Assembly (NCBI RefSeq): GCF_029982035.1
Contig: NZ_CP104166.1
Location: forward strand, 868,001-932,000
Origin: Megaera polyxenophila
Lineage (GTDB): Bacteria; Pseudomonadota; Alphaproteobacteria; Rickettsiales; Rickettsiaceae
DNA length: 64,000 nucleotides
Direction of reading: 5' to 3'
The position numbers were made by a program, and so were the translations under genes. The notes under the pieces are model-generated. The model ran no database searches and was not told where the DNA came from. It saw only the letters and a program-made list of their open reading frames with translations. Shown one piece after another: positions 1-9,959 of the stretch. The first letter of the stretch is position 1. The number at the start of each line of letters is the position of its first letter.

Positions 1-332
1 CGACCATGTCCATATATTTGCAAATATTCCTCCGCATATTAAAATTAGTGAATTTGTTCAGAAAGCTAAGGGAAGATCATCTAAAAGAATACAGGAAGAA
101 TTTCCGATACTAAAAAAGAAATACTGGGGTAGACATTTATGGGGCAGAGGATACTTCAGTTCAACTAGCGGTAATGTTACAGATGATATGATTAACGAAT
201 ATATCAACAAACACACTGACGCTCATGAGACCGACTTTACTTCAAATATTAGGCTAGAATGAGCTTTAGCTTGATAAGCGACTTCTAGTCGCAAAGATCA
301 AACTTTCATCTCTCAGATGAAAGTGGTTGATT
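1..332 (+). mobile_element. IS200/IS605-type element, 3' part (cut by window start)
   Basis: The 332 bases match the last 332 bases of the complete IS200-like element ending at 17696. They include the end of TnpA (stop at 260-262) and the right-end hairpin at about 301-325, where ACTTTCATCT and AGATGAAAGT pair. The element sits inside an IS30-type transposase gene whose reading continues right after base 332. Only the 3' part is in the window. Confidence 0.9.
2..262 (+). CDS. tnpA: IS200-type Y1 transposase TnpA, C-terminal part
   Basis: This is the C-terminal 86 residues of a single-tyrosine HUH transposase that moves the element as single-stranded DNA. The visible part starts in the HUH region (DHVHIFANIPP) and contains the helix with the stretch INEYINKH. 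It matches the C-terminus of the intact 145-aa copy at 17189-17626. The start lies outside the window. Confidence 0.9.
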   Translation, partial: DHVHIFANIPPHIKISEFVQKAKGRSSKRIQEEFPILKKKYWGRHLWGRGYFSSTSGNVTDDMINEYINKHTDAHETDFTSNIRLE

Positions 333-333
333 T

Positions 334-663
334 GGTTTAATGACTTCTATCCCTAAAGCAGCTAGGAAAACTTTAACACTTGATAACGGAGGAGAGTTTG
401 CAGATCATGAAAAATATCAAGAAGTAGGTTTAGAAGCATATTTTTGTGATCCTTACTGTTCATGGCAAAAAGGCGGTGTGGAAAATAGCAATGGAAGGCT
501 CAGAATTATATTACCTAGGGATACAAATGTGAAAGAAATAGAATACGACAAGTTTAAGCAAATTATTTTAAACCATAATTCTACTCCACGAAAATCTTTG
601 GGATGGTTGACACCGCTAGAAGTATTTAATAAAGATTTAGAGCAATTACAATATAAATCTTGA
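334..663 (+). pseudogene. IS30-family transposase, C-terminal fragment
   Basis: The fragment carries the end of an rve-type DDE domain typical of IS30: TLDNGGEFADH (second D), then FCDPYCSWQKGGVENSNG (catalytic E) and a basic C-terminus. About two thirds of the protein, including the N-terminal HTH and first catalytic D, is missing. The IS200-like element ending at 332 has inserted in the gene, so the first part probably lies to the left of the window. The fragment is open to its stop at 661-663. Confidence 0.85.
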
Positions 664-699
664 TCTATTACTTTTATTTTAAATATTAATTAAATAATA

Positions 700-3066
700 A
701 TGTCTAAAAGAAAAACCAAAGCATATAAAGCCAAACGGCAAGAAGAATCGACATCGAAGGTTTTGCTTAAGTCTAGAATTGAAGCTTTACAAAAAGAAAA
801 TTATAAAAGGCTTAATGAAAACCCCGGTGTTAAACTAAAACTTATAAATGCTTTATTAATATCTGATTATCCTCAATTAATACAACAAATATTCGGGCAA
901 AAAGGGTTAGTAGAGATATTAGATTCAAATAACATCGAATTATCTACTAACGAGGTAGTAAAAATAGCGTCGTTAGTTCTTCAAAACAACGCTGCACGTT
1001 CTATGCAATTTTTAATAAATTCATATGGAATGCTATTAGGTAGAAATGAAAAATTTATAGAATGTGCGGCTAAATTTCTTAAAGATAAAGAAACAATAAA
1101 TATCCTTATCAAGGATATCAATTTTTTACGTAATGATGGTAAAAATTTGCTACATAGAGCAGTTGATATGGATAACCTTGAATTAATCCAGATTTTGTCT
1201 GAATTAGATAAATCAATGATCCTTCAAGTTGATGATAAAGGATTTACAGCACTACACTATGCCTTAGCTTATTTAAATAAGGATCTAGAAGCAGATCACC
1301 CTAAAAAAGAAAAGCTAAGTGCTCTTAAAGTATTTAAAAGTAAAAATGACAAAAGCCTTAAAGTTGTAGAAATATTAATAAAGAGCCAAAGCAACTCATT
1401 AAACAATAAACAACTTTATGAAAAAATACTTAAAGAATTTGCAGGTTTAGATCTTAATATAATCGATTTTCCTAATGATTTTGCTATTTCTTATGTCCTT
1501 ACTGAAACTACAAAAAAATCAGCAGAAATATTAGCAATTTATTGGTGGGGACTTTATAATAACGGGTATTCTCAAAAAGATTGGGAAAAAATAAAAAATG
1601 AAATTGCCTCAATAATAACACATTCTAGTTTAGAACATAATATTGATTTATTGAATGTGGCATTTGAATTTTTCCTTGTTTCTATACAAGAACTTACCAT
1701 TGATAACTTTATAAAATGCTATACAGGCAGCAATAATTCTAAAAGTATATTAAGTCAAGAAATCAAGTTATTTATTTTAAGCAAATTAGCATGGTATAAT
1801 GATGCTAACGGGCAAAGCAATTTAGCATTATCTCAGTCGTTAGAAGCGATAGAGTTGGTAATACTACTTAATGACAATAATTTAAGAGCATTTGACTGGT
1901 ATAATGATGCTATGTACAAAATCTACCTTACATATGCTCATGTCAACCAAAGGATTAATAAAGATTATGGAAGTATTGAAATACTTGAAGCTTTAGAGAA
2001 GGCAGAGCAGTATGAACCAATAAAAAATAGCTTTTACTACAATATTGATAAATTTGTTTGGTATATTAACGCGGGGGATTTTAACAATCCAAGACTGATA
2101 GATTTGGTAGATAACATTGATAATATACAAATAAGAAATTTCTTACAAGCGGTAAGAGTGGCATTAATATTACCCAAAAACTTGTTTGAAACTGAGATAG
2201 ATGGATTAATTGGTGAAATAACCGATGCAGAAAAAAGAGAAGTGTGCCAAAATTTAATTACTCGTTTTAGAAAAGACCATACAGAAGATATGGGTGCACT
2301 AAATTATTATATAGAACGAAGAGATATAGTATCAATGGCACGGATATGTCATAAATCTAAAGATACTGACATAATAAAACTTGCTATAAAGTCCATTAAT
2401 GATTCTAGTTACTCTTTTCAGGAAGCTGTTCGTCATGAGTTATTTCAAATTAGTAAAGCCTTAATTTATTTATCTTTAGAAAATTTTGGTTTGGCCGGAC
2501 AAGCCCTTCTTGACATGGAAACAAAGGAACTTAGCAGCTTGCATAGTCATTGGAAAAACCTTTTTTGTGATCTGTTAGCTGATTTATCTCTCAATCATAA
2601 TCAAAATCTAGAAGATTATATTATCAAGCTTGAGCAAGTAGATCCTGTTCATAAAATGCTTGAGGTAATGCGAATACAACCAGTAGAGGAAGAACCTAAG
2701 GAAGTTTTGAACTTGCCTCCCTTAGAATTAGAAACCCCAGCTATACAACCATTGACAAAAACGGAAGTACTTAAATTATCTGAGCAAGAATTTTTAAGGG
2801 AATGGCGTTCTGGAAAAATTAAATCCAGTTTACAAAAAGCATATTATAAACAACTCAAACAAGATCAGTTACAGCAAGAGGTTCTAAGCTCCATAAAACA
2901 ATGCTTTTTTCAAAACCAGGAGAAATCGGAATCCTGGGTATTATCATCTAATACCGTTATTGAAAGTAATCAACCTCAAGTCTATTATGTAAATGGTAAC
3001 ACTTGGGCAACAATTGATCAAACCACCATTAGGCAACAATTGATCAAACCACCATTAGGCAACTAG
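700..3066 (+). pseudogene. Large ankyrin-repeat protein, C-terminus lost to a 26-bp duplication and an IS insertion
   Basis: This 788-codon reading frame has a lysine-rich start and an ankyrin-like region at about residues 145-185 (DGKNLLHRAVDMDNLELIQIL, DDKGFTALHYAL). A long helical, TPR-like middle follows. No signal peptide is visible. Near the 3' end a 26-bp segment at about 3009-3060 is duplicated head to tail, which shifts the frame and gives the stop at 3064-3066. With one copy removed, translation runs on as LDFAYRVAFENAITKG... to 3201, where an IS91-like element interrupts it, and continues in the same frame at 5016-5257. The intact protein would be about 900 residues. Ankyrin/TPR proteins of intracellular bacteria are often secreted effectors, but that role is inference here. 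The function of the terminal part (motif IIIFDKCGNHKKV) is not recognised. Confidence 0.75.
3009..3060 (+). repeat. 26-bp perfect tandem duplication
   Basis: Two abutting copies of a 26-base unit that begins CAATTGATCAAACC and ends ATTAGGCAA lie at the 3' end of the ankyrin-type gene. Because 26 is not a multiple of three, the second copy shifts the frame and creates an early stop. Removing one copy reopens the frame for about 45 more codons. Confidence 0.85.
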
Positions 3067-3353
3067 ACTTTGCATATCGTGTGGCATTTGAAAATGCAAT
3101 TACTAAAGGTTTTGTTCGAACTAAGGGAAGTAACGGTATAAAAATCATAGGAAATCTTGCAGAGTTAAAAATTGATGCTGACCTTAGGTTATATACTAAA
3201 ACAAGATAAGCCACCTATCGGTGGCAGCTTAAAAGAAGATACTCTTGACCGATAAATATTTATGGAGGATTATAATACTGGTATTTGATTTGTTTTAACT
3301 TGAGTTATAAAGACTGAATGTTAGACATACATAAGATAATATATAATTGAGTT

Positions 3354-3608
3354 ATGAGTAACTTGCACTCTGAGCAGCATTTGGTCAATGAATTAGCGGT
3401 AAAAACTCTTAAGGCCATTTCTAAAGAGCAAGCAATTCCTTACAGCAGGATCAAAAAGATTTTTTCCGAAGGAGATAAGGAAATAGCCAAGGCTTTCTGG
3501 ATAATGTTGCGAAAAATATCTCCCAATCATAAGTATAATTCTGTTTACTATTGCCCTGATTGTAAAGAATTTGATTTAGAACGCAAAGGAAGAAAGATTC
3601 CTTGGTAA
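3354..3608 (+). CDS. Small ORF of the IS91-like element
   Basis: This 84-aa protein with a C-terminal zinc-binding-like part (YYCPDCKEFDLERKGRKIPW) lies upstream of the transposase inside the element. It is kept unchanged in all four copies in this window. An accessory ORF ahead of the transposase is seen in some IS91 relatives. The function is unknown. Confidence 0.6.
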   Translation: MSNLHSEQHLVNELAVKTLKAISKEQAIPYSRIKKIFSEGDKEIAKAFWIMLRKISPNHKYNSVYYCPDCKEFDLERKGRKIPW

Positions 3609-3632
3609 GAAAACATTAACTATAAGTAATTT

Positions 3633-4811
3633 ATGGAAATAGTCGGTAAAGGAATATCTATAAAACATATTTTTCTAGACCGTGGTAATTGGTCTCGATT
3701 TCGCTAAAAAATACGGCAAGCTAAGATACGGCATTATTTTCAACGTCACTAAAGTTATATCGTGTGGAACGAAATATTTAGGATTTAAACGTTATAGCTG
3801 CCGTGATTGTAACCGCAATAAATCGTTAGCATTCAGCTGTAAAGGTAGGTTTTGTTCTCGTTGTGGTAAGAAACAAACGGATCAATGGGTGAGTAAGGCT
3901 AGCAATGTTCTACCAAAAACACGATGGCAGCACATTACATTTACAATGCCGGACTCTTTATGGCCGATATTTTGGCTCAATCGTGATCTGTTTGGATTGA
4001 TTTCCAGTATTGCAGCAGGAATTATTAAGGAGATAGCTACAAAGAAAAATCTTGTGGTTGGTATATTTACTGCCTTACACACTTTCGGTAGAGATTTAAA
4101 ACGTAATGTTCATATCCATTTATCGGTTACTTGCGGCGGTATAAATAGCAAAGGCAAGTGGCAAAAATTATTTTTTCCTGCCGAACCTATTAAAAAAATG
4201 TGGAGACATAGAGTCCTTGAGTTATTTCGCTTTCAATATATCTCAAGTAATTTGAAGTTGCCGTCCGCATATCAAAATGCTGAGAATTTTAATAACTGGA
4301 TGAGTAGTTTATACGAAATCAGTTGGTATGTTTATTTACAAAAACCATCGGATGATCATAAACGCAACATAGAATATTTAGGGCGGTATATAAAACGACC
4401 CCTATTTCCGAGACAAGAATAGAAAATTACGACGGAAAGCAGGTAACGTTTAAATTTCTTGATCACTATAATAATACAATTGATCGCATAACTATGCCCG
4501 TGATGCAGTTCATAGCTAGTCTGATTATGCATATACCAGATCGTTATTTTCGAATGATTAGGTATTACGGTTTTTTATCTAATAGAACTAGGGGTGTACA
4601 ATTACCTATCGTATATAAGGCAATTAATCAAATCGTTCATAAGAAAACCAAGCTCATTAGTTGGAGATTAATGATTTGGTTGAATTTTAAAATAGATCCT
4701 CTGTTTTGCTATAATTGCAATAAATGTATGAATCTGCGGCAAGTTTATTACGGTTTATCTCCGCCATTGTTATTAATAAGAATCAATGAATTATTATCAA
4801 CGCCTAGATAA
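3633..4811 (+). pseudogene. IS91-type transposase spread over three frame segments (copy 1)
   Basis: The protein reads in three pieces. 3633-3704 gives MEIVGKGISIKHIF...; 3682-4422 carries the zinc-binding N-terminus (YSCRDCN...CKGRFCSRCGKKQ), the HUH motif (VHIHLSVTCGG) and the tyrosine motif YLGRYIKR; 4494-4811 carries the C-terminus. Joining needs a +1 shift near 3704 (CGC TAA) and a -1 shift near 4395-4405 (a C run). These match the usual continuous IS91 transposase (zinc-binding plus Transposase_31 domains). All complete copies here have the same two breaks, so either the family spreads in trans or it uses recoding; I cannot tell which. Confidence 0.75.
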
Positions 4812-5015
4812 CATCATTATGGCGAACACTTCTTTCACGTCTTGGCCACATAATTTGTAAAACTGAACCTATTTTTAGATGGATTCTGGCAGAGATTTTT
4901 GTAAAAGTGTTGATAATTTCTAATATTGTGGCTTGTAACTACATATTTATTAAATGAATTTTCAAAGTTTTGATTAACAATTTTTCTGGTTACAAATTTT
5001 GAAATTCCTATACTA

Positions 5016-5257
5016 TAAAATATGTAAATGACCATAGTGCGTCGATTATTATTTTTGACAAATGTGGAAATCATAAGAAAGTTAGAAAAGAACTGAATGA
5101 AAATATACAAGTGGCTGATTTCCCAGTTCCTTCTATTTCTCAAGATGCTGTATCTGCTTTAGATTTATTACTAAATCCAATTGAGTATAAAGATTACAGC
5201 CTGGAATCTTTAGGTCAGTGTAATGATCAAAAAGATGATGGATTGTTGTTTGAATAA
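5016..5257 (+). pseudogene. C-terminal remnant of the ankyrin-type gene
   Basis: The frame TAAAATATGTAAATGAC... reads as KYVNDHSASIIIFDKCGNHK and runs to a stop at 5255-5257. It is exactly in phase with the reading frame that ends at 3201 on the other side of the IS91-like element, giving ...LRLYTK-I-KYVNDH.... It is therefore the separated tail of the gene that starts at 700. It has no start codon or promoter of its own. Confidence 0.7.
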
Positions 5258-5337
5258 ATTAGAATAAAATGTAAGTGATATTTTATTAACACAGAATTAG
5301 TTGGTTATCATGTGTTGCACTTCAATCTTGAATCTGC

Positions 5338-5366
5338 CTGATATTTTAGAATATTCTATATATAAT
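5338..5366 (+). promoter_or_regulatory. Promoter cut off from its gene by an IS5-family insertion
   Basis: A perfect TATAAT (5361-5366) lies 17 bases after CTGATA (4 of 6 against TTGACA). The 25 or so bases up to TATAAGGTA match the promoter region at 10441-10472 ahead of the LRR gene. IS5 copy 1 enters at 5381, between this promoter and the ribosome-binding site of the gene at 7035. Confidence 0.65.
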
Positions 5367-5380
5367 ATAAGTATAAGGTA

Positions 5381-7010
5381 GTCTTTCCGTCAAAATTCTA
5401 AATTTTTGATGTAGTTTTAATAATTTTAAAAGTCAATCATCGCATTTTTATTTTTTTGGGGTATTTTTTTACCAAAAATATAAAATTTAGGTGCTATGAT
5501 GGCAAAAATTCACAATTTACTCATGATTCTCTCTTGAGCAATGCTAATTGCTTAAATTATTAAGATTTTCGGAAAATTATTATGCGGTGGATTCTTTGAG
5601 AATATTAGTGATTCTACGCAAATTCAAGCCAACGGCAGAGATAAGCGGATTAACGATATCTCCAATTATTCCCTTAAGGTAGTTTCTACCCATACGACCA
5701 AAATTCTTTAGATGACCTATTATCGGTTCAATTGCACTTCTCCGCTTTTGCATCTTTTTGTCATCGGTTGATAAAGCTTTCTTGGTCTTGGCGGTAAAAA
5801 CCTTGCCTTTTTCTTTGAAGTTATGGCCGGTGTAACCAAGATCTACAAAAATTTTGCTAGTCTCCGGACTTAGCTTGCGCAGCTCCGATACCGTTTGATC
5901 TAAAGTATGTCCGTCGTAGGGGTTACCGTGAAAAGATTTAACCCCAAGAATAAAGTTGCCTCGGCCGCTTACTGCAATCCCGACTTTGTTACCAAATTCG
6001 TAAGGTTTATTCATTTTACCCTTGCCGATACACTCTACCTCCGGAGCATGAAAGCTATAGACTATCTTATGCTCTTTTTTATAAATATCCTTGTCCTTTT
6101 TCTTAAGCACAGACTGGGCATGAATATTTTTAACTCTCGTAAAAATGGCGCTATCCTCAGCAGATAGTTCTAATTTTGATTTTTCTATACCTCTCCAGCA
6201 TATACGGATCAACCTACCTAAGCGGACTTTTAAGCTTATCATTATTTTTCTACGTTGCCTTGCTTTACTATCTTCCTTGTACTTCCAAAGCTTGATCGTC
6301 TTATATTTAAAACTCTTGGCGTATGTCTCGTTAAGCGAAATACCAAGTCGTTTACAGAGATCTACTACTTTTGCTCTTGCGGTCTCCATTAAATGTACGT
6401 CATGTGGATGTTTGATATTCTTAATCTGTACAGTCGTATCTATAATCGCCGATTCCAAGTCTTTTTTTTGAGTGCTCCGACCTTCAGTCCTATACGCAAA
6501 AGCTCTTTTAGAATCTCTTTATATCCTTCCTCTCCCAGAGCATTGCGGAATCTACGTATAGTCGCCTCCGATACGTCAATATCTTGTTGCATATACTCAT
6601 AGCCGCAAAAATATTGCCAATATATATTTTCCTTTAATTCTTCCTCCGTAAACGAATCAGAACCGTTATACATAGCTTGCAGCATTGATAGTCCTAGCAT
6701 TACTCTATGATCCTTCTTATTTCTACCGAATTGCTTGATTTCAACCTTAGCTAATGCCAGCGCTTCAAGTTCAGACCAATTTACCAAATCTCTCAGTTTA
6801 TATAATTTGTTTTTGCGATTTAGTTGTATAGATAATTTTTCACCAAATAATCTTTCTTGTTTTTGAGAAAAACTAATATTTTCTATAGGCATATACTTTA
6901 AAATCCATAAGCTTTATGCGCTAATTATAACATTTTCTTATGGATTTCGTAAGCCATTTATAACATGAAACCCCTTCTAATTCAGGGGTAGAGAGTTTTG
7001 ACGGAGAGAC
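5381..7010 (-). mobile_element. IS5-family element, copy 1 (1630 bp)
   Basis: Its ends GTCTTTCCGTCAAAATTCT and (reverse complement) GTCTCTCCGTCAAAACTCT form 19-bp imperfect inverted repeats, 17 of 19 matching. They are flanked by the 6-bp duplication AAGGTA (5375-5380 and 7011-7016). It is one base shorter than the other three copies (1631 bp without nested DNA) because of a lost base in an A run. Confidence 0.93.
5580..6892 (-). pseudogene. IS5-family transposase, frameshifted copy
   Basis: Same DDE transposase as the intact 437-aa copies, but the A9 tract of the other copies is A8 here (6462-6469). The protein is therefore split into an N-terminal 150-codon part (6440-6892) and a C-terminal part (5580-6458). 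The catalytic motifs (AIIDTTVQIKNIKHPHD, DLGYTGHNF, SAIEPIIGHLKNFGR) are all present in the second part. Slippage on the A run could in principle restore the full protein. Confidence 0.85.
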
Positions 7011-7034
7011 AAGGTAAATAAAGGAGACAAAAAA

Positions 7035-7199
7035 ATGAACACACAAATACAGCAGAAAATAATGAACCAGATTAATCAAATCAGCATCGCTACTACCGAT
7101 AAGACTAACAGGGAATATCAAATTATGTCGCTGACACAATTTTTAACGAGAAGTGTAAAAGAAATTAAAAAGCTTATTGATAATAATTCAGCAGAATAA
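7035..7199 (+). CDS. Small protein sharing its N-terminus with the LRR gene at 10495
   Basis: This 54-aa ORF starts at ATG 7035 behind a good ribosome-binding site (AAAGGAGACAA). It reads MNTQIQQKIMNQINQISIAT and ends ...IKKLIDNNSAE. Its first 40 residues closely match the first 40 of the LRR protein at 10495 (MNTQTQREIMNYINQISIAT), and the leader DNA matches too. It may be a short paralog or the stump of a longer gene. IS5 copy 1 separates it from its promoter. The function is unknown. Confidence 0.6.
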   Translation: MNTQIQQKIMNQINQISIATTDKTNREYQIMSLTQFLTRSVKEIKKLIDNNSAE

Positions 7200-7213
7200 G
7201 GGGGTAAAAGATT

Positions 7214-7684
7214 ATGAGTACAAGAGCAACTTATCAAATAAGATATGCAGATAATTATAGGAATACATCCATTTATATTTACTGCCATCATGATAACTAC
7301 CCTACCGGAGCGGCTACCAGATTCAAGGATACGTTAGAGTTAAGGAAACGGCTTAAAAAGAAATATTTAAACAATGATTTCCTGGAATGTTTTATTGCCG
7401 CTAATACTAAGAATACTTTTTTAGAGATAACGACTAATCATGACGACCATTTCGACACGGCTTATTCGTACGATATAGTAATTACGGATGGCATATATTT
7501 AAAGGCTTATAACCATTACTTTGTTAACGGTCAAGATTTCTACACTAAAAAATTGTTCTACGAGGGATTACTTATAGACTTCATAAAGATGGAGCTATCG
7601 GAAGAAAATATAAAAAAAGCAGAAGAACAAGAGGAGCGTATAAGGCAATTAGAGATAATTACCAGTTTAGCAAAGCAGCTATAG
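7214..7684 (+). CDS. Hypothetical accessory protein
   Basis: This 156-aa soluble protein lies 14 bases after the 54-aa ORF, with GGGGGT before the ATG. It has an N-terminal MSTRATYQIRY stretch followed by YIYCHHDNYPTGAA, a pattern known to me from phage and plasmid hypothetical proteins (MSTRAxY... HxDGYP). A charged helical C-terminus follows (about residues 125-156). It is probably co-transcribed with its neighbours on the mobile module. No enzyme motif is recognised. Confidence 0.65.
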   Translation: MSTRATYQIRYADNYRNTSIYIYCHHDNYPTGAATRFKDTLELRKRLKKKYLNNDFLECFIAANTKNTFLEITTNHDDHFDTAYSYDIVITDGIYLKAYNHYFVNGQDFYTKKLFYEGLLIDFIKMELSEENIKKAEEQEERIRQLEIITSLAKQL

Positions 7685-7796
7685 GAAGGTATAATTATGC
7701 CGAAAATTTGCTAAAAATAGCGGAGAAGTATTATATACAAAAGTAAATAAAAAGTAACTAAACAATATGTAATTATAAACAAAATGGAGAAATAAA

Positions 7797-8207
7797 ATGA
7801 GCAAAAAAGAAAAATGGGAAATTGAACCTGATTATCTACACTGTATAGATCAAGAAACGGGATACTTCTATTACATCTATAGAGATCCTGAATGCAAGCA
7901 TTTATGCGGTTATGTGGAAATACCCAATACACACAAAGCATATTGGCTTTCTTATATGGATGAGTTGTTCTACGACATAGACGTTCACGGAGGCGTAGCT
8001 TATACCGGAACGTTGGAAAATCCTTACGCAAAGGATATCAGGCATAACTATGTAGTTGGTTTTGATTGTAATTATGCCGGCGATTATGCCCCTGGTAGAA
8101 AATATCCTGATTGTTACAAGGTATTGAAAAAAGACTATAAGGATATGAACTTTGTAATATCAGAATGTAAAAAACTAGCTAAACAGTTAAAGGATATGGA
8201 GGATTAA
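7797..8207 (+). CDS. Hypothetical accessory protein
   Basis: This 136-aa protein is rich in aromatic and acidic residues, without membrane segments or a signal peptide. The ribosome-binding site is AATGGAGAAATAAA before ATG 7797. Visible stretches such as GYFYYIYRDPECKHLCGYVEI and GGVAYTGTLENP suggest a small beta-rich fold. It follows the 156-aa gene in the same direction after 112 bases. No family is recognised. Confidence 0.6.
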   Translation: MSKKEKWEIEPDYLHCIDQETGYFYYIYRDPECKHLCGYVEIPNTHKAYWLSYMDELFYDIDVHGGVAYTGTLENPYAKDIRHNYVVGFDCNYAGDYAPGRKYPDCYKVLKKDYKDMNFVISECKKLAKQLKDMED

Positions 8208-8247
8208 AGATAAAGCTATTAGTATAACCCCTTATATATATTAAATA

Positions 8248-9878
8248 GTCTCTCCGTCAAAACTCTCTACCCCTGAATTAGAAGGGGTTTCATGTTATAA
8301 ATGGCTTACGAAATCCATAAGAAAATGTTATAATTAGCGCATAAAGCTTATGGATTTTAAAGTATATGCCTATAGAAAATATTAGTTTTTCTCAAAAACA
8401 AGAAAGATTATTTGGTGAAAAATTATCTATACAACTAAATCGCAAAAACAAATTATATAAACTGAGAGATTTGGTAAATTGGTCTGAACTTGAAGCGCTG
8501 GCATTAGCTAAGGTTGAAATCAAGCAATTCGGTAGAAATAAGAAGGATCATAGAGTAATGCTAGGACTATCAATGCTGCAAGCTATGTATAACGGTTCTG
8601 ATTCGTTTACGGAGGAAGAATTAAAGGAAAATATATATTGGCAATATTTTTGCGGCTATGAGTATATGCAACAAGATATTGACGTATCGGAGGCGACTAT
8701 ACGTAGATTCCGCAATGCTCTGGGAGAGGAAGGATATAAAGAGATTCTAAAAGAGCTTTTGCGTATAGGACTGAAGGTCGGAGCACTCAAAAAAAAAGAC
8801 TTGGAATCGGCGATTATAGATACGACTGTACAGATTAAGAATATCAAACATCCACATGACGTACATTTAATGGAGACCGCAAGAGCAAAAGTAGTAGATC
8901 TCTGTAAACGACTTGGTATTTCGCTTAACGAGACATACGCCAAGAGTTTTAAATATAAGACGATCAAGCTTTGGAAGTACAAGGAAGATAGTAAAGCAAG
9001 GCAACGTAGAAAAATAATGATAAGCTTAAAAGTCCGCTTAGGTAGGTTGATCCGTATATGCTGGAGAGGTATAGAAAAATCAAAATTAGAACTATCTGCT
9101 GAGGATAGCGCCATTTTTACGAGAGTTAAAAATATTCATGCCCAGTCTGTGCTTAAGAAAAAGGACAAGGATATTTATAAAAAAGAGCATAAGATAGTCT
9201 ATAGCTTTCATGCTCCGGAGGTAGAGTGTATCGGCAAGGGTAAAATGAATAAACCTTACGAATTTGGTAACAAAGTCGGGATTGCAGTAAGCGGCCGAGG
9301 CAACTTTATTCTTGGGGTTAAATCTTTTCACGGTAACCCCTACGACGGACATACTTTAGATCAAACGGTATCGGAGCTGCGCAAGCTAAGTCCGGAGACT
9401 AGCAAAATTTTTGTAGATCTTGGTTACACCGGCCATAACTTCAAAGAAAAAGGCAAGGTTTTTACCGCCAAGACCAAGAAAGCTTTATCAACCGATGACA
9501 AAAAGATGCAAAAGCGGAGAAGTGCAATTGAACCGATAATAGGTCATCTAAAGAATTTTGGTCGTATGGGTAGAAACTACCTTAAGGGAATAATTGGAGA
9601 TATCGTTAATCCGCTTATCTCTGCCGTTGGCTTGAATTTGCGTAGAATCACTAATATTCTCAAAGAATCCACCGCATAATAATTTTCCGAAAATCTTAAT
9701 AATTTAAGCAATTAGCATTGCTCAAGAGAGAATCATGAGTAAATTGTGAATTTTTGCCATCATAGCACCTAAATTTTATATTTTTGGTAAAAAAATACCC
9801 CAAAAAAATAAAAATGCGATGATTGACTTTTAAAATTATTAAAACTACATCAAAAATTTAGAATTTTGACGGAAAGAC
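8248..9878 (+). mobile_element. IS5-family element, copy 2 (1631 bp)
   Basis: Complete element with the 19-bp inverted ends and the target duplication TAAATA (8242-8247 and 9879-9884). It lies between the 136-aa gene and the GC-rich region at 9960 and does not break a visible gene. Confidence 0.95.
8366..9679 (+). CDS. IS5-family DDE transposase (intact)
   Basis: This 437-aa transposase has an N-terminal dimerisation/HTH-like region (DUF772-like, about residues 40-140, with VSEATIRRFRNAL). The DDE catalytic domain follows: AIIDTTVQIKNIKHPHD, GHTLDQTVSEL, KIFVDLGYTGHNF and the glutamate motif SAIEPIIGHLKNFGRMGRN. It cuts and pastes the element by its 19-bp ends. The A9 tract at about 8789-8797 lies just before the first catalytic motif. 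The same protein is encoded at 42140-43453 and 48595-49908. Confidence 0.95.
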   Translation: MPIENISFSQKQERLFGEKLSIQLNRKNKLYKLRDLVNWSELEALALAKVEIKQFGRNKKDHRVMLGLSMLQAMYNGSDSFTEEELKENIYWQYFCGYEYMQQDIDVSEATIRRFRNALGEEGYKEILKELLRIGLKVGALKKKDLESAIIDTTVQIKNIKHPHDVHLMETARAKVVDLCKRLGISLNETYAKSFKYKTIKLWKYKEDSKARQRRKIMISLKVRLGRLIRICWRGIEKSKLELSAEDSAIFTRVKNIHAQSVLKKKDKDIYKKEHKIVYSFHAPEVECIGKGKMNKPYEFGNKVGIAVSGRGNFILGVKSFHGNPYDGHTLDQTVSELRKLSPETSKIFVDLGYTGHNFKEKGKVFTAKTKKALSTDDKKMQKRRSAIEPIIGHLKNFGRMGRNYLKGIIGDIVNPLISAVGLNLRRITNILKESTA

Positions 9879-9959
9879 TAAATAACCGGATAAAACAAAA
9901 AATATTCAAATATAATTTTAAAATTAGTTATTTATTATTATATTAATAGTTCTGTTACC

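Larger units (their letters stand above)
3202..5015 (+). mobile_element. IS91-like rolling-circle element, copy 1
   Basis: This 1814-bp element starts at CAAG next to a GCCACC-TATC-GGTGGC hairpin and ends at CCTATACTA. The same edges are seen in the copies at 21814-23627 and 59954-61766. It has no target duplication and no long terminal inverted repeats, as expected for IS91-type elements. It lies in the ankyrin-type gene: bases before 3202 and after 5015 join in frame. All coding parts lie on the + strand. Confidence 0.85.

Noticed and set aside
4835..5143. 102-codon minus-strand ORF
   Set aside because: It spans the border between the IS91-like element and the ankyrin gene remnant, so it cannot be an ancestral gene.
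7711..8031. 106-codon minus-strand ORF
   Set aside because: Antisense to the 136-aa gene, which has a good ribosome-binding site; no family features on the minus strand.
8656..9352. Minus-strand ORFs of 152 and 86 codons opposite the IS5 transposase
   Set aside because: They recur in every IS5 copy only because they are antisense shadows of the transposase; hydrophobic composition follows from the sense codons.
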